Below are positions 16,718 to 25,846 of a DNA stretch of 64,000 bases, one piece after another. Numbering within the stretch: the stretch's first letter is position 1; each line of letters opens with the position of its first letter. The notes under the pieces are model-generated. The model did not search any database and had not been told where the DNA came from. It was given only the letters and a program-made list of their open reading frames with translations. Source of the DNA: Nocardia sp. NBC_01503. Its GTDB lineage: Bacteria > Actinomycetota > Actinomycetes > Mycobacteriales > Mycobacteriaceae. Location of the stretch: assembly GCF_036327755.1 (NCBI RefSeq), contig NZ_CP109596.1, positions 3,906,001 through 3,970,000 of the forward strand, written 5' to 3'. The position numbers and the translations under genes are program-made.

Positions 16718-18115
16718 TCAGGAGGCGTGGGGAAGCCGCAACAGGAAGGTTGCTCCGGACTCGCCGGGTTCGGGATCTACGCAGGTCAGATCGCCGCCAT
16801 GGGCGCGGGCAAGGCCGCGGGCGATCGGGAGCCCCAGGCCGGAGCCATCGGCTCGGTGGTCGCGGGCGGTGTCGAGGCGGACCAGGCGGTCGAAGACGCG
16901 TTCGCGGTCCCGCGGGGCAATGCCGGGACCGGTGTCGGCGACCGATAGCTCCGCGAACGCGTCGGCGGCGCGGAGGCGGACGGTGATGGTGGGGCCGGTG
17001 GGCGCTGCCGCACCACCGGGCGGAACGGGTGTCGCACCGACCGGATCCGCGTTCATCGCCTGACAGGCGTTGTTCAGCAGGTTGGCCAGGATCTGGGTCA
17101 CGCGTTCCGGGTCGGCCTCGACCGTGAGGGGACCGCCTTCGAGGCGGAAGTCCATGTGCGGGTGCAGCATTCGCATCCGGTCGAGTTGGGCGGCGGCCAG
17201 GTCGTACAGGTCGGTCGGCGCGCGGCGCAGGTGCAGGCCGGCGTCGATGCGCGCCAGGTCGAGGAGGTCGTCGATGAGACGGCCTGCCCGGTGCGCCTCG
17301 CGGACCAGCAGCAGGTGCATGCGCTGGCGGTCTTCGGGATCGGCGTCGGCGGGTTGCTGAATCACCGCTTCGGCGAGCGCGCGGATACCCGCCACCGGCG
17401 TGCGGAGTTCGTGTGCGGCATCGCCGACGAAGGTGCGGATGCGCTGTTCGGAGGCGCGGGCGCGGGCCTCGGCGGCGGTGGTGTCGTGCAGCGCGCCCTC
17501 GAGGGTGTCCAGCATTTCGTCGAATGCCGCTGCGGTGCGGCCCAATTCGGTATCGGTGCGGGACGGTTCGAGGCGGCGGCCGAGCTGGCCGCGGGCGATC
17601 TCGCGGGCCAGTCGGGTCATGGCGTCCAGGGGTGCCAGGGCGCGCGGGATGCCGAACCAGAGTCCGGTCGCGATCACCGCGATGGCGCTCGCGGTGGCGA
17701 TGCCGAGCAGGAAGCCCAGGCGCTGCTGGACCCGGGAGAGCAGCGGGGTGTCGATCTGCAGCGTCAGCCGGGCATCGTTCAGCTGGCCGCCGCCGGTGAG
17801 CCGCGCCGTCCGGGACTTGACCGTGGTGTCGTCGGCGTTCTTGCGGGTCAGGCTGCCGAAGGTGCGCCCGTCCGGCAGTACCAGCCGGGCTCGTACGGAT
17901 TTGGTATCCACCCGGGCGATCAACTCGTCCGGTGAAACACCTTCCTGGGTGAGACTTTTCGCCAGTTGTACGCGATCGGTGAGTACCGCGTTCTCACTGC
18001 GATTCACCACCAGTCCGAACAACGCGTGCACCGTGATCGCGACCGCGATCAGCACCACGCCGGAGACGACGGTGGTGGTGAGGGTGACCCGGCGGCGCAG
18101 CGATACCGTCTTCAC
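16718..18115 (-). CDS. Two-component sensor histidine kinase (HAMP/HisKA)
   Basis: Classical membrane-bound kinase of 465 residues. An N-terminal membrane helix (TTTVVSGVVLIAVAITVHALF) and a second near residue 150 (LLGIATASAIAVIATGLWFG) enclose an extracytoplasmic sensor of about 110 residues. Then come HAMP (PRALAPLDAMTRLAREIARG), HisKA with FVGDAAHELRTPVAGIRALA, and HATPase_c with NLLNNACQAM, SVADTGPGIAPRDRERVF and GSGLGLPIARGLARAHGGDL. The GTG start at 18115 overlaps the stop of the response regulator gene (GTGA), so the start and operon structure are certain. Signal unknown. Confidence 0.93.
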   Translation of the reverse strand: MKTVSLRRRVTLTTTVVSGVVLIAVAITVHALFGLVVNRSENAVLTDRVQLAKSLTQEGVSPDELIARVDTKSVRARLVLPDGRTFGSLTRKNADDTTVKSRTARLTGGGQLNDARLTLQIDTPLLSRVQQRLGFLLGIATASAIAVIATGLWFGIPRALAPLDAMTRLAREIARGQLGRRLEPSRTDTELGRTAAAFDEMLDTLEGALHDTTAAEARARASEQRIRTFVGDAAHELRTPVAGIRALAEAVIQQPADADPEDRQRMHLLLVREAHRAGRLIDDLLDLARIDAGLHLRRAPTDLYDLAAAQLDRMRMLHPHMDFRLEGGPLTVEADPERVTQILANLLNNACQAMNADPVGATPVPPGGAAAPTGPTITVRLRAADAFAELSVADTGPGIAPRDRERVFDRLVRLDTARDHRADGSGLGLPIARGLARAHGGDLTCVDPEPGESGATFLLRLPHAS

Positions 18116-18786
18116 CGATCGCCCACCCGCAGGGTGTAGCCGAGCCCGCGCACGGTGTGCAGCAGGCGCTCCCCGTGCTCCTCGAGCTTGCGCCGCACCG
18201 CGCTCACATTCACCTCGACCAGGTTCGGATCGTAATTGTCGTAACCCCATACGGCGGTGAGGATTTGGGTTTTGGTGACCACCCGGTCCCGATGCCCGGC
18301 CAAATAGGTGAGCAGTTTGAATTCGGTGGCGGTGAGTGAGATGTCGGCGTCCCCGCGCCGCACACTGCCGGAGTCCACATCGATCACCAGGTCCGCCACC
18401 GTGATTCGCGCCCGTGCCCGTCCCATGCGCCGCAGCAGCGCGTCCACCCGCGCCACCACCTCGGCGAGGTCGAAGGGTTTCACCACATAGTCGTCGGATC
18501 CGGCGCGCAATCCGCGTACCCGATCCTCGACCCCGTCCCGCGCGGTCAGCATCAACACCCCCGACGCCGAGCGTGCCCGTACCGCCTCGAGCAGTGCGAA
18601 GCCGTCCCGGCCCGGCAGCATCACATCGAGCACGACCACATCGGGCCGGAACCGCGCCAGATCCTGTTCCAGGCGCGCTCCATCCGCGCGCCCGAGCACC
18701 TCGTGACCGACGGCGGTCAGCCCCGAGGCGACGGCGGCGCGAATGGCTTCGGCGTCTTCTATGACAAGGATTCGTCCCGGTTGCAC
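18112..18786 (-). CDS. OmpR-family response regulator
   Basis: A 224-residue DNA-binding regulator, partner of the kinase that overlaps its stop codon. Receiver motifs are RILVIEDAEAIR, VVVLDVMLPGRDGF (phospho-Asp), LMLTARDGVEDRVRGLRAG and DDYVVKPFDLAEV with the conserved Lys. The winged-helix effector ends LVEVNVSAVRRKLEEHGERL and TVRGLGYTLR. Translation starts at GTG 18786 (MQPGRILVIED). It is the first gene of the two-gene operon. Confidence 0.93.
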   Translation of the reverse strand: MQPGRILVIEDAEAIRAAVASGLTAVGHEVLGRADGARLEQDLARFRPDVVVLDVMLPGRDGFALLEAVRARSASGVLMLTARDGVEDRVRGLRAGSDDYVVKPFDLAEVVARVDALLRRMGRARARITVADLVIDVDSGSVRRGDADISLTATEFKLLTYLAGHRDRVVTKTQILTAVWGYDNYDPNLVEVNVSAVRRKLEEHGERLLHTVRGLGYTLRVGDR

Positions 18787-18823
18787 CGGGTCATTCTGCG
18801 ACCGGCGGCTGAGAAACGGCTGA

Positions 18824-19255
18824 CTAATGCGGTACCGAGACCGCCGCCACGAATTCGGCGAGCTGCTTATCGCTGACGTTCTTGGCCAGATCCGATTCGC
18901 AGATCATGCCGATGAGTCGCTTTCCGCCCTTGACGTCGATGACCGGCAGTCGCTTGATCTGGTTCCGCTCCATCATCTCCAAGACCGCGGAGACGTCGGT
19001 CTCGGCGTCGACCCAGCGGGGTGTGCCCTGGGCGAGGTCGCCGCATCGCACGCGGGAGGGGTCATGGCCCTCGGCAATGCAGCGCACGACGATGTCACGA
19101 TCGGTGAGCATGCCTATCAAGCGGTCGTTATTGCAGATCGGAAGGGCGCCGACATCCATATTGCGCATCATTTGCGCGGCGCGATCGAGGGTTTCGTCCG
19201 CCGGAACACACTCCGCCGTGCGGTGCATGATGTCGCGGGCTTTCATGGCTTTCAC
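18824..19255 (-). CDS. Two-CBS-domain protein (Hrp1-like)
   Basis: Small cytoplasmic protein of 143 residues made of a tandem CBS pair: MKARDIMHRTAECVPADETL, GALPICNNDRLIGMLTDRDIV, then DVSAVLEMMERNQIKRLPVID and GMICESDLAKNV. It resembles hypoxic response protein 1 of M. tuberculosis and related stress proteins that bind adenine nucleotides, but the exact ligand is not readable from sequence. The GTG at 19255 follows AGGAGG at five nt. It stands alone between the OmpR operon and the osmoprotectant transporter. Confidence 0.88.
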   Translation of the reverse strand: MKAMKARDIMHRTAECVPADETLDRAAQMMRNMDVGALPICNNDRLIGMLTDRDIVVRCIAEGHDPSRVRCGDLAQGTPRWVDAETDVSAVLEMMERNQIKRLPVIDVKGGKRLIGMICESDLAKNVSDKQLAEFVAAVSVPH

Positions 19256-19337
19256 GCAGACCTCCTACTGAGTGGATGGTGCTTCGGGCCACCTGTCATC
19301 GTGGCCCAGATCACAGTGGAGGTCAATGCGCGGTCGG

Positions 19338-20045
19338 TCAGCTGACCGGTTGTGCGGCCCGCGTGACGGGTGGGGGAGTGCGGCGCAGGCGGCCCGCGCC
19401 GGGGGCGGAGAGCCAGACCGCGAAGGCCAGTACGGCATCCAGGGCGAGGGCCAGCGCGGCCACCAGAATCGCTCCGACCAGTACGCGATCGTATTTGTAA
19501 AGGCCGATGCCGTCGAAGATGTAGCGGCCGAGGCCGCCGAGGTTCACGTACGCGGCGATGGTGGCGGTGGCGACCACCTGCAGGGTCGCGGCGCGCAGGC
19601 CGGTGAGGATTACCGGTAGCGCGTTGGGGAGTTCGACCCGGAACAGGACCTGGCGTTCCTTCATACCCATGGCGCGGGAGGCGTCCACGACGCCGGGATC
19701 GACATTGGCGATACCGGCGTAGGTCCCCGCCAGCAGGGGCGGAATGCCGACGGTGACCAGCGCCAGGATCGGGGGGAACAGGCCCAGGCCCATGAGCAGC
19801 ACCACGAAGGTCAGGACGCCCAGGGTCGGCAGGGCGCGCATGGCATTGGCGAAGCCGACGATCGCCGCCGCGCCGCGGTGCGAGTGCCCGACCAGCAGGC
19901 CGATGGGCAGGGCGATGACGGCGGAGAGGCCGATGGCCAGCAGGCTGTACCACAGGTGTTGGGCGATACGGGTTTCGATTCCGGTCGGCCCGCCCCAGTT
20001 CGCGCCGTCGGAGAGGTAGTGCCAGGCGTCGAGGAAAAGGTTCAT
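19338..20045 (-). CDS. Osmoprotectant ABC transporter permease (OpuCB/ProW-like)
   Basis: Inner-membrane permease of 235 residues for quaternary amines such as glycine betaine, carnitine or proline. About six hydrophobic segments surround the binding-protein-dependent transport signature (VDASRAMGMKERQVLFRVELP, ending in PNALPVILTGLR). ATG 20045 overlaps the stop of the upstream permease by 4 bp. Last gene of the four-gene operon: binding protein, ATPase, permease, permease. Confidence 0.9.
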   Translation of the reverse strand: MNLFLDAWHYLSDGANWGGPTGIETRIAQHLWYSLLAIGLSAVIALPIGLLVGHSHRGAAAIVGFANAMRALPTLGVLTFVVLLMGLGLFPPILALVTVGIPPLLAGTYAGIANVDPGVVDASRAMGMKERQVLFRVELPNALPVILTGLRAATLQVVATATIAAYVNLGGLGRYIFDGIGLYKYDRVLVGAILVAALALALDAVLAFAVWLSAPGAGRLRRTPPPVTRAAQPVS

Positions 20046-20713
20046 ACCGCAATGCCTTTCGCCCGGCGGCGGCGTAGGCCGCCGGTTCGCAGCCACGGGG
20101 TGGCGAGTCGCCCGAGCAGGTACAGCAGTCGGTCCATGACCAGGGCGAGCACCAGCACCACGATGATGCCCGCGATGATCTCGTCCGGATAGTCGCGCTG
20201 ATAGCCCTGGGTGAAGAGTTTGCCGAGCCCACCGACGCCGATCAGCGCGCCGACCGTGACCATGGAGATATTGGTGACGGCCACCACGCGCAGGTTGGCG
20301 ATGAAAACCGGTAGGGCGAGCGGGAAGTCGACGGTGAGGGTGCGGCGCAGCCGGGTGTAGCCGATGGCATCGGCGGCGTCGAGCACCTGCGCGGGCACCG
20401 AATCCAGGGCGGCGGGGACCGCGGTGACCAGCAATGCCACCGAGTAGATGGTCAGTGCGATAACGACATTCAGCGGATCGATGACGGCGATACCGAGCAG
20501 CGGCGGAATGATGACGAACAGCGCCAGCGACGGAATCGTGTAGGCGATGCCCGCGGCGGTGGTGGTGATGCGGCGCAGCCAGCGGGCCCGATGTGCGATG
20601 GCTCCGGCGGGTATGGCGATGACCAGACCGATGAGCAGCGGCAGCAGCGCCAGGTACAGGTGGGTGCGGGCGTATCCGGCGATCTCCGTGAAATTGTCCA
20701 GGAGATACCTCAA
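20042..20713 (-). CDS. Osmoprotectant ABC transporter permease (OpuCD-like)
   Basis: Second membrane subunit, 223 residues, with the EAA-like loop LDAADAIGYTRLRRTLTVDFP and LALPVFIANLRV, then VGALIGVGGLGKLFTQGYQ. The start appears to be a TTG at 20713 whose last bases overlap the ATPase stop (TTGA); GAGGAG lies eight nt upstream, so translational coupling is likely. An upstream frame to 21028 is open but overlaps the ATPase gene entirely and reads as shadow. Confidence 0.88.
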   Translation of the reverse strand: MRYLLDNFTEIAGYARTHLYLALLPLLIGLVIAIPAGAIAHRARWLRRITTTAAGIAYTIPSLALFVIIPPLLGIAVIDPLNVVIALTIYSVALLVTAVPAALDSVPAQVLDAADAIGYTRLRRTLTVDFPLALPVFIANLRVVAVTNISMVTVGALIGVGGLGKLFTQGYQRDYPDEIIAGIIVVLVLALVMDRLLYLLGRLATPWLRTGGLRRRRAKGIAV

Positions 20714-21861
20714 TTGACCGACTCCTCCTCGAAGAAGGCGCGGTTGCGCTCGGCATCCTCGGCGGCGCGCTGGCGCGAGAGTTGTTCCAGCACATCCTTG
20801 GCCAGAATGGCCCCGCGCACCGCGCCCGAATCCTCGATCGCCACACCGATTTCCGACGGTGAGGAGATGGCGGCGTCGAGGGCCTGGCGCAGATCGCCGT
20901 TCGGCGGATACAGCGAGCCGCCCGCCGCCACATTGTTCGCGAGCGGCCGGCCGGCGCGCACGCCCTCCACGCCGGTGGTGTCGATCCAGCCGACCGGTCG
21001 CCGGTCGGCGTCGATGACGAGTCGCCATTCGCCCTTGCGCAGGCGTACCCCGGTGACCTCCTCGGGGGTGATGGTGGCGAGTTCGCGCAGCGGCACCTCG
21101 GCGGCGCTGCGGAAGGAGAGTTCGCGATAGCCGCGATCGCGGCCGACGAATCCGGCCACGAAATCGGTTGCGGGCTGGGCGAGTACGCGCTGTGGTTCGT
21201 CGTACTGCTGGAGTTTTCCGCCCGCGCCGAAGACGGCGACGCGGTCGCCGAGTTTGATGGCCTCGTCGATATCGTGCGTGACGAAGACGATGGTCTTGTG
21301 CAGTTCGGCTTGCAGCCGTCGCATCTCGGCCTGTAGTTCGGTGCGCACCACCGGGTCGACGGCGCTGAACGGCTCATCCATCAGCAGGATGGGCGGATCG
21401 GCGGCCAGGGCGCGGGCCACTCCGACGCGCTGCTGCTGTCCGCCCGAGAGCTGTGCCGGATACCGCTGGGCCAGTGCGCGATCCAGGCCGACCCGATCCA
21501 ATACCTCGAACGCGGCTGCCCGGGCCGCGCGGCGGGATTCGCCGCGCAGCACCGGGACGGTCGCCACATTGTCGAGTACGGTGCGGTGCGGCAGCAGCCC
21601 GGCATTCTGGATGACGTAGCCGATGCCGAGCCGCAGCTGCACCGGGTCGAGTGTCGAAATATCTTGTCCGGCAACGGTGATGGTGCCGGTGCTGGGGGTG
21701 ATCATACGGTTGATCATTCGCATGGCGGTGGTCTTGCCGCCGCCGGATGGACCGACGAACACGGTGAACGATCCGGATTCGATGCGCAGGTCGAAATCGT
21801 GGACGGCGACCGTACCGCCCGGGTAGGTCTTGCTGACGCCGCTGAATTCGATATCGGACAC
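20710..21861 (-). CDS. Osmoprotectant ABC transporter ATP-binding protein with CBS domains (OpuCA/ProV-like)
   Basis: A 383-residue ATPase. Walker A is GPSGGGKTTAMRMIN, the Q loop follows at GYVIQNAGLLPH, the signature is LSGGQQQRVGVARALA, Walker B is ILLMDEPFSAVDP and the H loop is VFVTHDIDEA. The last 120 residues form a CBS-like regulatory region that in relatives responds to ionic strength (VRLRKGEWRLVIDADRRPVG, VAIEDSGAVRGAILAKDVLE). The GTG start is at 21861, 13 bp from the binding-protein gene. It energises uptake by the two permeases. Confidence 0.93.
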   Translation of the reverse strand: MSDIEFSGVSKTYPGGTVAVHDFDLRIESGSFTVFVGPSGGGKTTAMRMINRMITPSTGTITVAGQDISTLDPVQLRLGIGYVIQNAGLLPHRTVLDNVATVPVLRGESRRAARAAAFEVLDRVGLDRALAQRYPAQLSGGQQQRVGVARALAADPPILLMDEPFSAVDPVVRTELQAEMRRLQAELHKTIVFVTHDIDEAIKLGDRVAVFGAGGKLQQYDEPQRVLAQPATDFVAGFVGRDRGYRELSFRSAAEVPLRELATITPEEVTGVRLRKGEWRLVIDADRRPVGWIDTTGVEGVRAGRPLANNVAAGGSLYPPNGDLRQALDAAISSPSEIGVAIEDSGAVRGAILAKDVLEQLSRQRAAEDAERNRAFFEEESVN

Positions 21862-21874
21862 CGTATTTCCCCTC

Positions 21875-22864
21875 CTAGCCGATCTGCTTGTCGAGCCCCT
21901 GCGCCTGCACCCACGCCTTCGCCGCGGCGGCGGGTTCGGTCTTGGCGCTGCCCGAGACGGCGGTATTGAGTGAGATCAGTTCGGCGGTGGTGAGTTTCGC
22001 CGAGACCGCGTTGAGCACGGCGACCAGCTTGTCGCTCTTCTTGGCGGTATTGAACAGCGGCACCACATTCTGCGCGGCGAAGTTGTGCTGCGGATCCGCC
22101 AGGGCCACCAGGTTATTGGCGGCGATGGCGGGCGAGGTGGTGAAGATATCGGCGGCGGTCACCTGGCCGTCGGTGAGTGCGCGCACGGTGGCCGGGCCGC
22201 CGCCGTCGGCGATGGGCACGAACTTGGCGGCCGCGATATCGAGGTTGTAGACCTTCTTCAGACCGGGCAGACCGCCTGGGCGCTCGGCGAATTCGGCCGG
22301 TGCGGCAAAGCTGACCTCAGCCGAGTGCGGGGCCAGATCGGCGATGGTCTTCAGATTCCACTTGTCGGCGGTGGCCTTGGTGACCACGACCGCGTCGGAG
22401 TCCTCACCGGGCGCGGGGGTGGCGATGCCGAGCTGATCCCCCAGCGCCTTGGTGAGCGCGGCATTCACATCGGCGGGGGAGGTGGCGGTGGCGGATTTGT
22501 CCAGATACTGGAGCAGGTTGCCGGTGTAGTCCGGGATCAGGCTGATGGCGCACTGTCGCAGCGCGGGCACATACGCCTCGCGGCTGCCGATATTGAGTTT
22601 GGTGGTGATCTGGAAGCCGTTGGCGCGCAGTGCTTCCGCGTACACATCGGCGACGGTCTCGGATTCGGGGAAGTTGGCGGAGCCGACGGTGAGGCTGTCG
22701 GTGCCGCCACCGCAGTCGCTCTTACCGCCGAGTGGATTGTCGGAATTACCGCCGCATGCGGAGGCGGCCATGGCGGCCGCCAGCGCTACCGCTGCGGCGA
22801 GGATGCGTAGTACGGTGCGGGCGGTGCGCCTGCCGTCGGCGCGCGTGGTGATGAGCGAATGCAC
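21875..22864 (-). CDS. Osmoprotectant ABC transporter substrate-binding lipoprotein
   Basis: A 329-residue OpuAC-type quaternary-amine binding protein anchored to the outer face of the membrane. The signal sequence ends in the lipobox-like ASACGG (AALAAAMAASACGG), with Cys acylated in the family. The mature domain has TVGSANFPESETVADVYAEAL and LIPDYTGNLLQYL, which fit the betaine-binding fold. The GTG at 22864 has GGAAGGA five nt upstream. This is the first gene of the transporter operon; a second binding protein is transcribed divergently from 23108. Confidence 0.9.
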   Translation of the reverse strand: MHSLITTRADGRRTARTVLRILAAAVALAAAMAASACGGNSDNPLGGKSDCGGGTDSLTVGSANFPESETVADVYAEALRANGFQITTKLNIGSREAYVPALRQCAISLIPDYTGNLLQYLDKSATATSPADVNAALTKALGDQLGIATPAPGEDSDAVVVTKATADKWNLKTIADLAPHSAEVSFAAPAEFAERPGGLPGLKKVYNLDIAAAKFVPIADGGGPATVRALTDGQVTAADIFTTSPAIAANNLVALADPQHNFAAQNVVPLFNTAKKSDKLVAVLNAVSAKLTTAELISLNTAVSGSAKTEPAAAAKAWVQAQGLDKQIG

Positions 22865-23107
22865 TGTAGTCCTTCCGAGCGGGGGCATGCGGGTTTCCCG
22901 GCGCGCGGTGGCTTCGGGAGAACCGACTTGATTGTCCATACTGCCCGGTTTGCCCCGAGAACGTTGCCTACACCGGGTTGGTTTTGCGGGTGTTGCGCGG
23001 CGCACGAGTGCCCGCCGCAATCAATTCGCTCGCGCAATTCGCTGGTGAGACACGCTCGGGGGCACCCGATCCGGGGTGCGCGGCCGCGGCGCGGCAGACT
23101 GTTGCGC

Positions 23108-24034
23108 ATGTTCGGCAGCACAGATTCCCGCGCCCCCCGGCGAGCCCTGCTGTCCACCGCGCTGGCGGTCACGGTCGCGCTGGCAACCCTCGCGTGCGGG
23201 AGCGACGACGCACCCGCGCTCACCATCGGCGCGGGCGATTCCACGCAGTCGACGCTGCTCGCCGAGATCTACGCGGGCGCACTCGCACGCACCGGCGCGC
23301 GAACGGCGGTGCGTGCCGGATTGGGCGCGCGGCCCGCGCAGCTCGCCGCCCTCGATGCCGATACCGCGATAGCGGTGGCCGATGTGACCGGTGATCTGCT
23401 CACCGCCCTGGACTCCACATCGCGGGCGCGCACCCCCGACGATGTGAACAAAGCCCTCAACGGCGCTCTCCCGGAAGGGCTCACGGTGGGCGACCCCGCC
23501 GACGGCACCGATCTGCGCCCCGCCGTGGTGGCCGCCGCCACCACCGAACTGCCGTCCTCCTTGAAAGACCTGGCCCCGCTCTGCCCCGGCCTCACCATTG
23601 GTATCGCGACGGGTCCGGCCCTCGATCCCATGCACGCGCCCCTGGATCCCGAGCGCGATGTGATCGCCCCGCTGCGATCGGTCTACGGTTGCGCCGTTAC
23701 CCGCACGGTTCCGTTCTCCACCTCGGAGGAGGCGCGAAAAGCCTTGTCCACCGGTGAAATCCAACTCGCTGTGCTCTCCGGGCCGGTGGCCTACCTGTCG
23801 GATGGCGGAGCCGACCTGACCGCCCTGGCCGACCCCGCCTATGTTTTTCGTGCCGCCATGGTGCTGCCCATCGTTCGCAAGTCGGCACTGACGGATGTCC
23901 AGCTCCGCAAACTCAACTATGTGGCAGGCGAACTCACCACCACCGATCTCGCCGATATGCTGCGCCAGCTTCGCGACAATCACGCCGATCCGGCCGACCT
24001 GGCCCGCACCTGGCTGGACGCCCACGCGCTGTAG
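23108..24034 (+). CDS. Second, divergent quaternary-amine-binding lipoprotein
   Basis: A 308-residue protein with a lipoprotein signal (LLSTALAVTVALATLACGSDD). The mature part (LTIGAGDSTQSTLLAEIYAGAL, VADVTGDLLTALD) follows the same fold as the operon-encoded binding protein, but the sequence is more divergent. In place of the conserved PDYTG substrate segment it reads AVADVTGD. It therefore probably binds a different ligand or has a regulatory role. It has no permease genes of its own and may share the adjacent transporter. The 243-bp divergent promoter region contains a direct repeat CAATTCGCT at 23022 and 23035. Confidence 0.75.
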   Translation: MFGSTDSRAPRRALLSTALAVTVALATLACGSDDAPALTIGAGDSTQSTLLAEIYAGALARTGARTAVRAGLGARPAQLAALDADTAIAVADVTGDLLTALDSTSRARTPDDVNKALNGALPEGLTVGDPADGTDLRPAVVAAATTELPSSLKDLAPLCPGLTIGIATGPALDPMHAPLDPERDVIAPLRSVYGCAVTRTVPFSTSEEARKALSTGEIQLAVLSGPVAYLSDGGADLTALADPAYVFRAAMVLPIVRKSALTDVQLRKLNYVAGELTTTDLADMLRQLRDNHADPADLARTWLDAHAL

Positions 24035-24059
24035 GCGTCGAAAGCCTTGGCCGTCAGTA

Positions 24060-24641
24060 CTACCCGGCGGTCCACAGCGGGTCGCGGCCGGTCCGCCCGA
24101 GCACCCGATCCAAGAGCGAGCTGTGCGCTCCGGTGGGAACCGCGGGTCCGAACAGGCCCGGGGTGCCCGCATCCGGCGTGTGCCGCAACATCTCCCACAG
24201 CACCGCGAGATCCTCATCGCCGGGCTGGTAGGTCTGCGAGGTGGCGCTGGCCAGATCCCACCCGTGAATCACCACCTCGTCCAAGGCGAAGACCGCCATC
24301 TGTGTCGCTGGTCCCCGGACTCCACCCACCTCGGTCTCGCCCTCCCAGGCTTCCGGCTCCCGCCACGCCGCGACCAACGCCTCGAGTTGCAGGGCGATCC
24401 GCTCGCGCCAGCCATCCTCGAGCACCAGATCCGCATCGCTGGGCGGCTGTGAGTTCCCGATACCCGCTTTGGTGGCGGCGTCGCGAAACGCCTCGGTGAA
24501 CCCGACAATATGGGCAAGCAACATCGCCACGGTCCATTCCGGACTGGGCGTGGGCAATTCGAGCTGATCGTCCCGGACCCCGGCGACCACCGCGTTCAGC
24601 GCACCGGCGGCCGACTTCATATCGAATAACGGAGTGTTCAT
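24060..24641 (-). CDS. TIGR03086-family metal-binding protein (DinB / mycothiol-maleylpyruvate isomerase fold)
   Basis: A 193-residue cytoplasmic protein of the four-helix DinB/MDMPI superfamily common in mycothiol-producing actinobacteria. The metal-binding histidines are visible in WTVAMLLAHIVGFTEAF and in DEVVIHGWDLASAT. Members of this family either use mycothiol as a cofactor or are of unknown function. It ends 25 bp from the convergent binding-protein gene. The ATG at 24641 opens MNTPLFDMKSAAGAL, typical of the family. Confidence 0.85.
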   Translation of the reverse strand: MNTPLFDMKSAAGALNAVVAGVRDDQLELPTPSPEWTVAMLLAHIVGFTEAFRDAATKAGIGNSQPPSDADLVLEDGWRERIALQLEALVAAWREPEAWEGETEVGGVRGPATQMAVFALDEVVIHGWDLASATSQTYQPGDEDLAVLWEMLRHTPDAGTPGLFGPAVPTGAHSSLLDRVLGRTGRDPLWTAG

Positions 24642-24822
24642 GAGCGCTCCCGAAAACTGGCATGCGGCAACCCCGGCGGCAACCGCTCACCAATCCTGAC
24701 GCCGCACGCCGCACGAATTCATCGCTCCCGCGAAAACTGATCACACCGTGCTGGTGCGCCGCCGCGTGGCTCGCCTACCGTTGAGGTTCGGGGACGATTC
24801 CAACGAGGGCGGATTGGATTCG

Positions 24823-25524
24823 ATGGGCACACTGGAGAGTTGGCCGTGGCCGGAGAACACTTTGCTGGCGCGGTTGAGCCCGCGGTCGCGGCGGGAGTTG
24901 CTCGGGCTGGGGCATGAGCGCGAATGCAAACCGGGGACGATGCTCATGCGGCAGGGGGATCCCGGCAATATCGTGTACGTATTGCGATCGCGGGATACCA
25001 CGGTCTCGGCCTGCGTGAAGATCACCGCGGATACCGGGACGCTGTTCGCGATTCGGGTGAGCGGGGATGTGATCGGGGAATTGGGCGCGCTGACACCGAA
25101 TTCGGTCCGGTCGGCCACCGCGACCGTGTGCACCGCGACGATCGTGCACTGTATTCCGGGGAATATGTTCCTGGGGTTTCTCGCGGAGCATCCGGACGGA
25201 TGGCAGGCACTGTGCCGGACGCTGGCCGATCGGCTGGCCTGGTCCGATCAGCGGCGGCTGGATTTCGGTGGCTGTCCGGTGCGGCGCTGTCTGGCGCGGT
25301 TACTGGTGGAGTTCGCCGAATCCTACGGCCGCCCGGGTGAATACGGGCTGGAGATCACCGTGCGACTCTCCTATGAGGAGTTGGGCAATCTCATCGGCGC
25401 GGGGGAGGACGCGGTGGGGCTGGCCATGAAACGCATGCAGGAGGCGGATCTGGTCTGCCTGCGCAATCGGCACCTCGTGGTGCGTGATCTCGAAGGATTA
25501 CGCAAGTACGCCGGGCTGGTATGA
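24823..25524 (+). CDS. Crp/Fnr-family transcriptional regulator
   Basis: A DNA-binding regulator of 233 residues. The cyclic-nucleotide-binding domain (LGHERECKPGTMLMRQGDPG, then VSGDVIGELGALTPNSVRSA) joins a winged helix (VRLSYEELGNLIGAGEDAVGLA, MKRMQEADLV). The Arg that contacts cAMP phosphate in Crp sits in a GELGAL..NSVRSA context, so a nucleotide ligand is plausible but not established. Several cysteines (CVK, CTATIVHC, GGCPVRRC) are present but not in an Fnr 4Fe-4S pattern. The start is uncertain: ATG 24823 is chosen, a start at 24748 being possible. Confidence 0.87.
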   Translation: MGTLESWPWPENTLLARLSPRSRRELLGLGHERECKPGTMLMRQGDPGNIVYVLRSRDTTVSACVKITADTGTLFAIRVSGDVIGELGALTPNSVRSATATVCTATIVHCIPGNMFLGFLAEHPDGWQALCRTLADRLAWSDQRRLDFGGCPVRRCLARLLVEFAESYGRPGEYGLEITVRLSYEELGNLIGAGEDAVGLAMKRMQEADLVCLRNRHLVVRDLEGLRKYAGLV

Positions 25525-25630
25525 GGATTTACCGAAATCTGCGCCGACGCCGGATTTTTCAGGCGCACAGCATATTCCACCGATGGCAATCTCGTGGTTC
25601 CAGCTTCACGGACCCACGGGAGGGACCTCG

Positions 25631-25846
25631 ATGTCGATATCCGAGCAGGAGTGCGGATGGACCCCGGCCGAACAGCTGTACCGCACCCTGACCCGCGCGC
25701 ACACCCCGCTCGCCGCCGCGCTCATAGTCGCGGCCGTCACCGGGTACTGGCCCGAAACAGCCTGCCGCACAACGGATAACCGCGCACTGGCGGAGGTGTT
25801 GGATATCGGGGTCAGTCGCGCAGGGCGGCGGCGAGAGTGGAGTTGA
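25631..25846 (+). CDS. Small hypothetical protein
   Basis: A 71-residue open frame beginning MSISEQECGWTPAEQLYRTL, preceded by a good ribosome binding site (GGAGGG, six nt spacer). I do not recognise it. It has one moderately hydrophobic stretch (LAAALIVAAVTGYW). The end overlaps the convergent TetR gene by 35 bp, which argues for caution. It may be cotranscribed with the Crp/Fnr gene, 106 bp upstream. Confidence 0.4.
   Translation: MSISEQECGWTPAEQLYRTLTRAHTPLAAALIVAAVTGYWPETACRTTDNRALAEVLDIGVSRAGRRREWS

Noticed and set aside
19338..21377. A 679-codon frame joining the permease gene to sequence inside the ATPase gene.
   Set aside because: Only its last 235 codons are coding (the permease); the rest is an out-of-frame reading of the two upstream genes.
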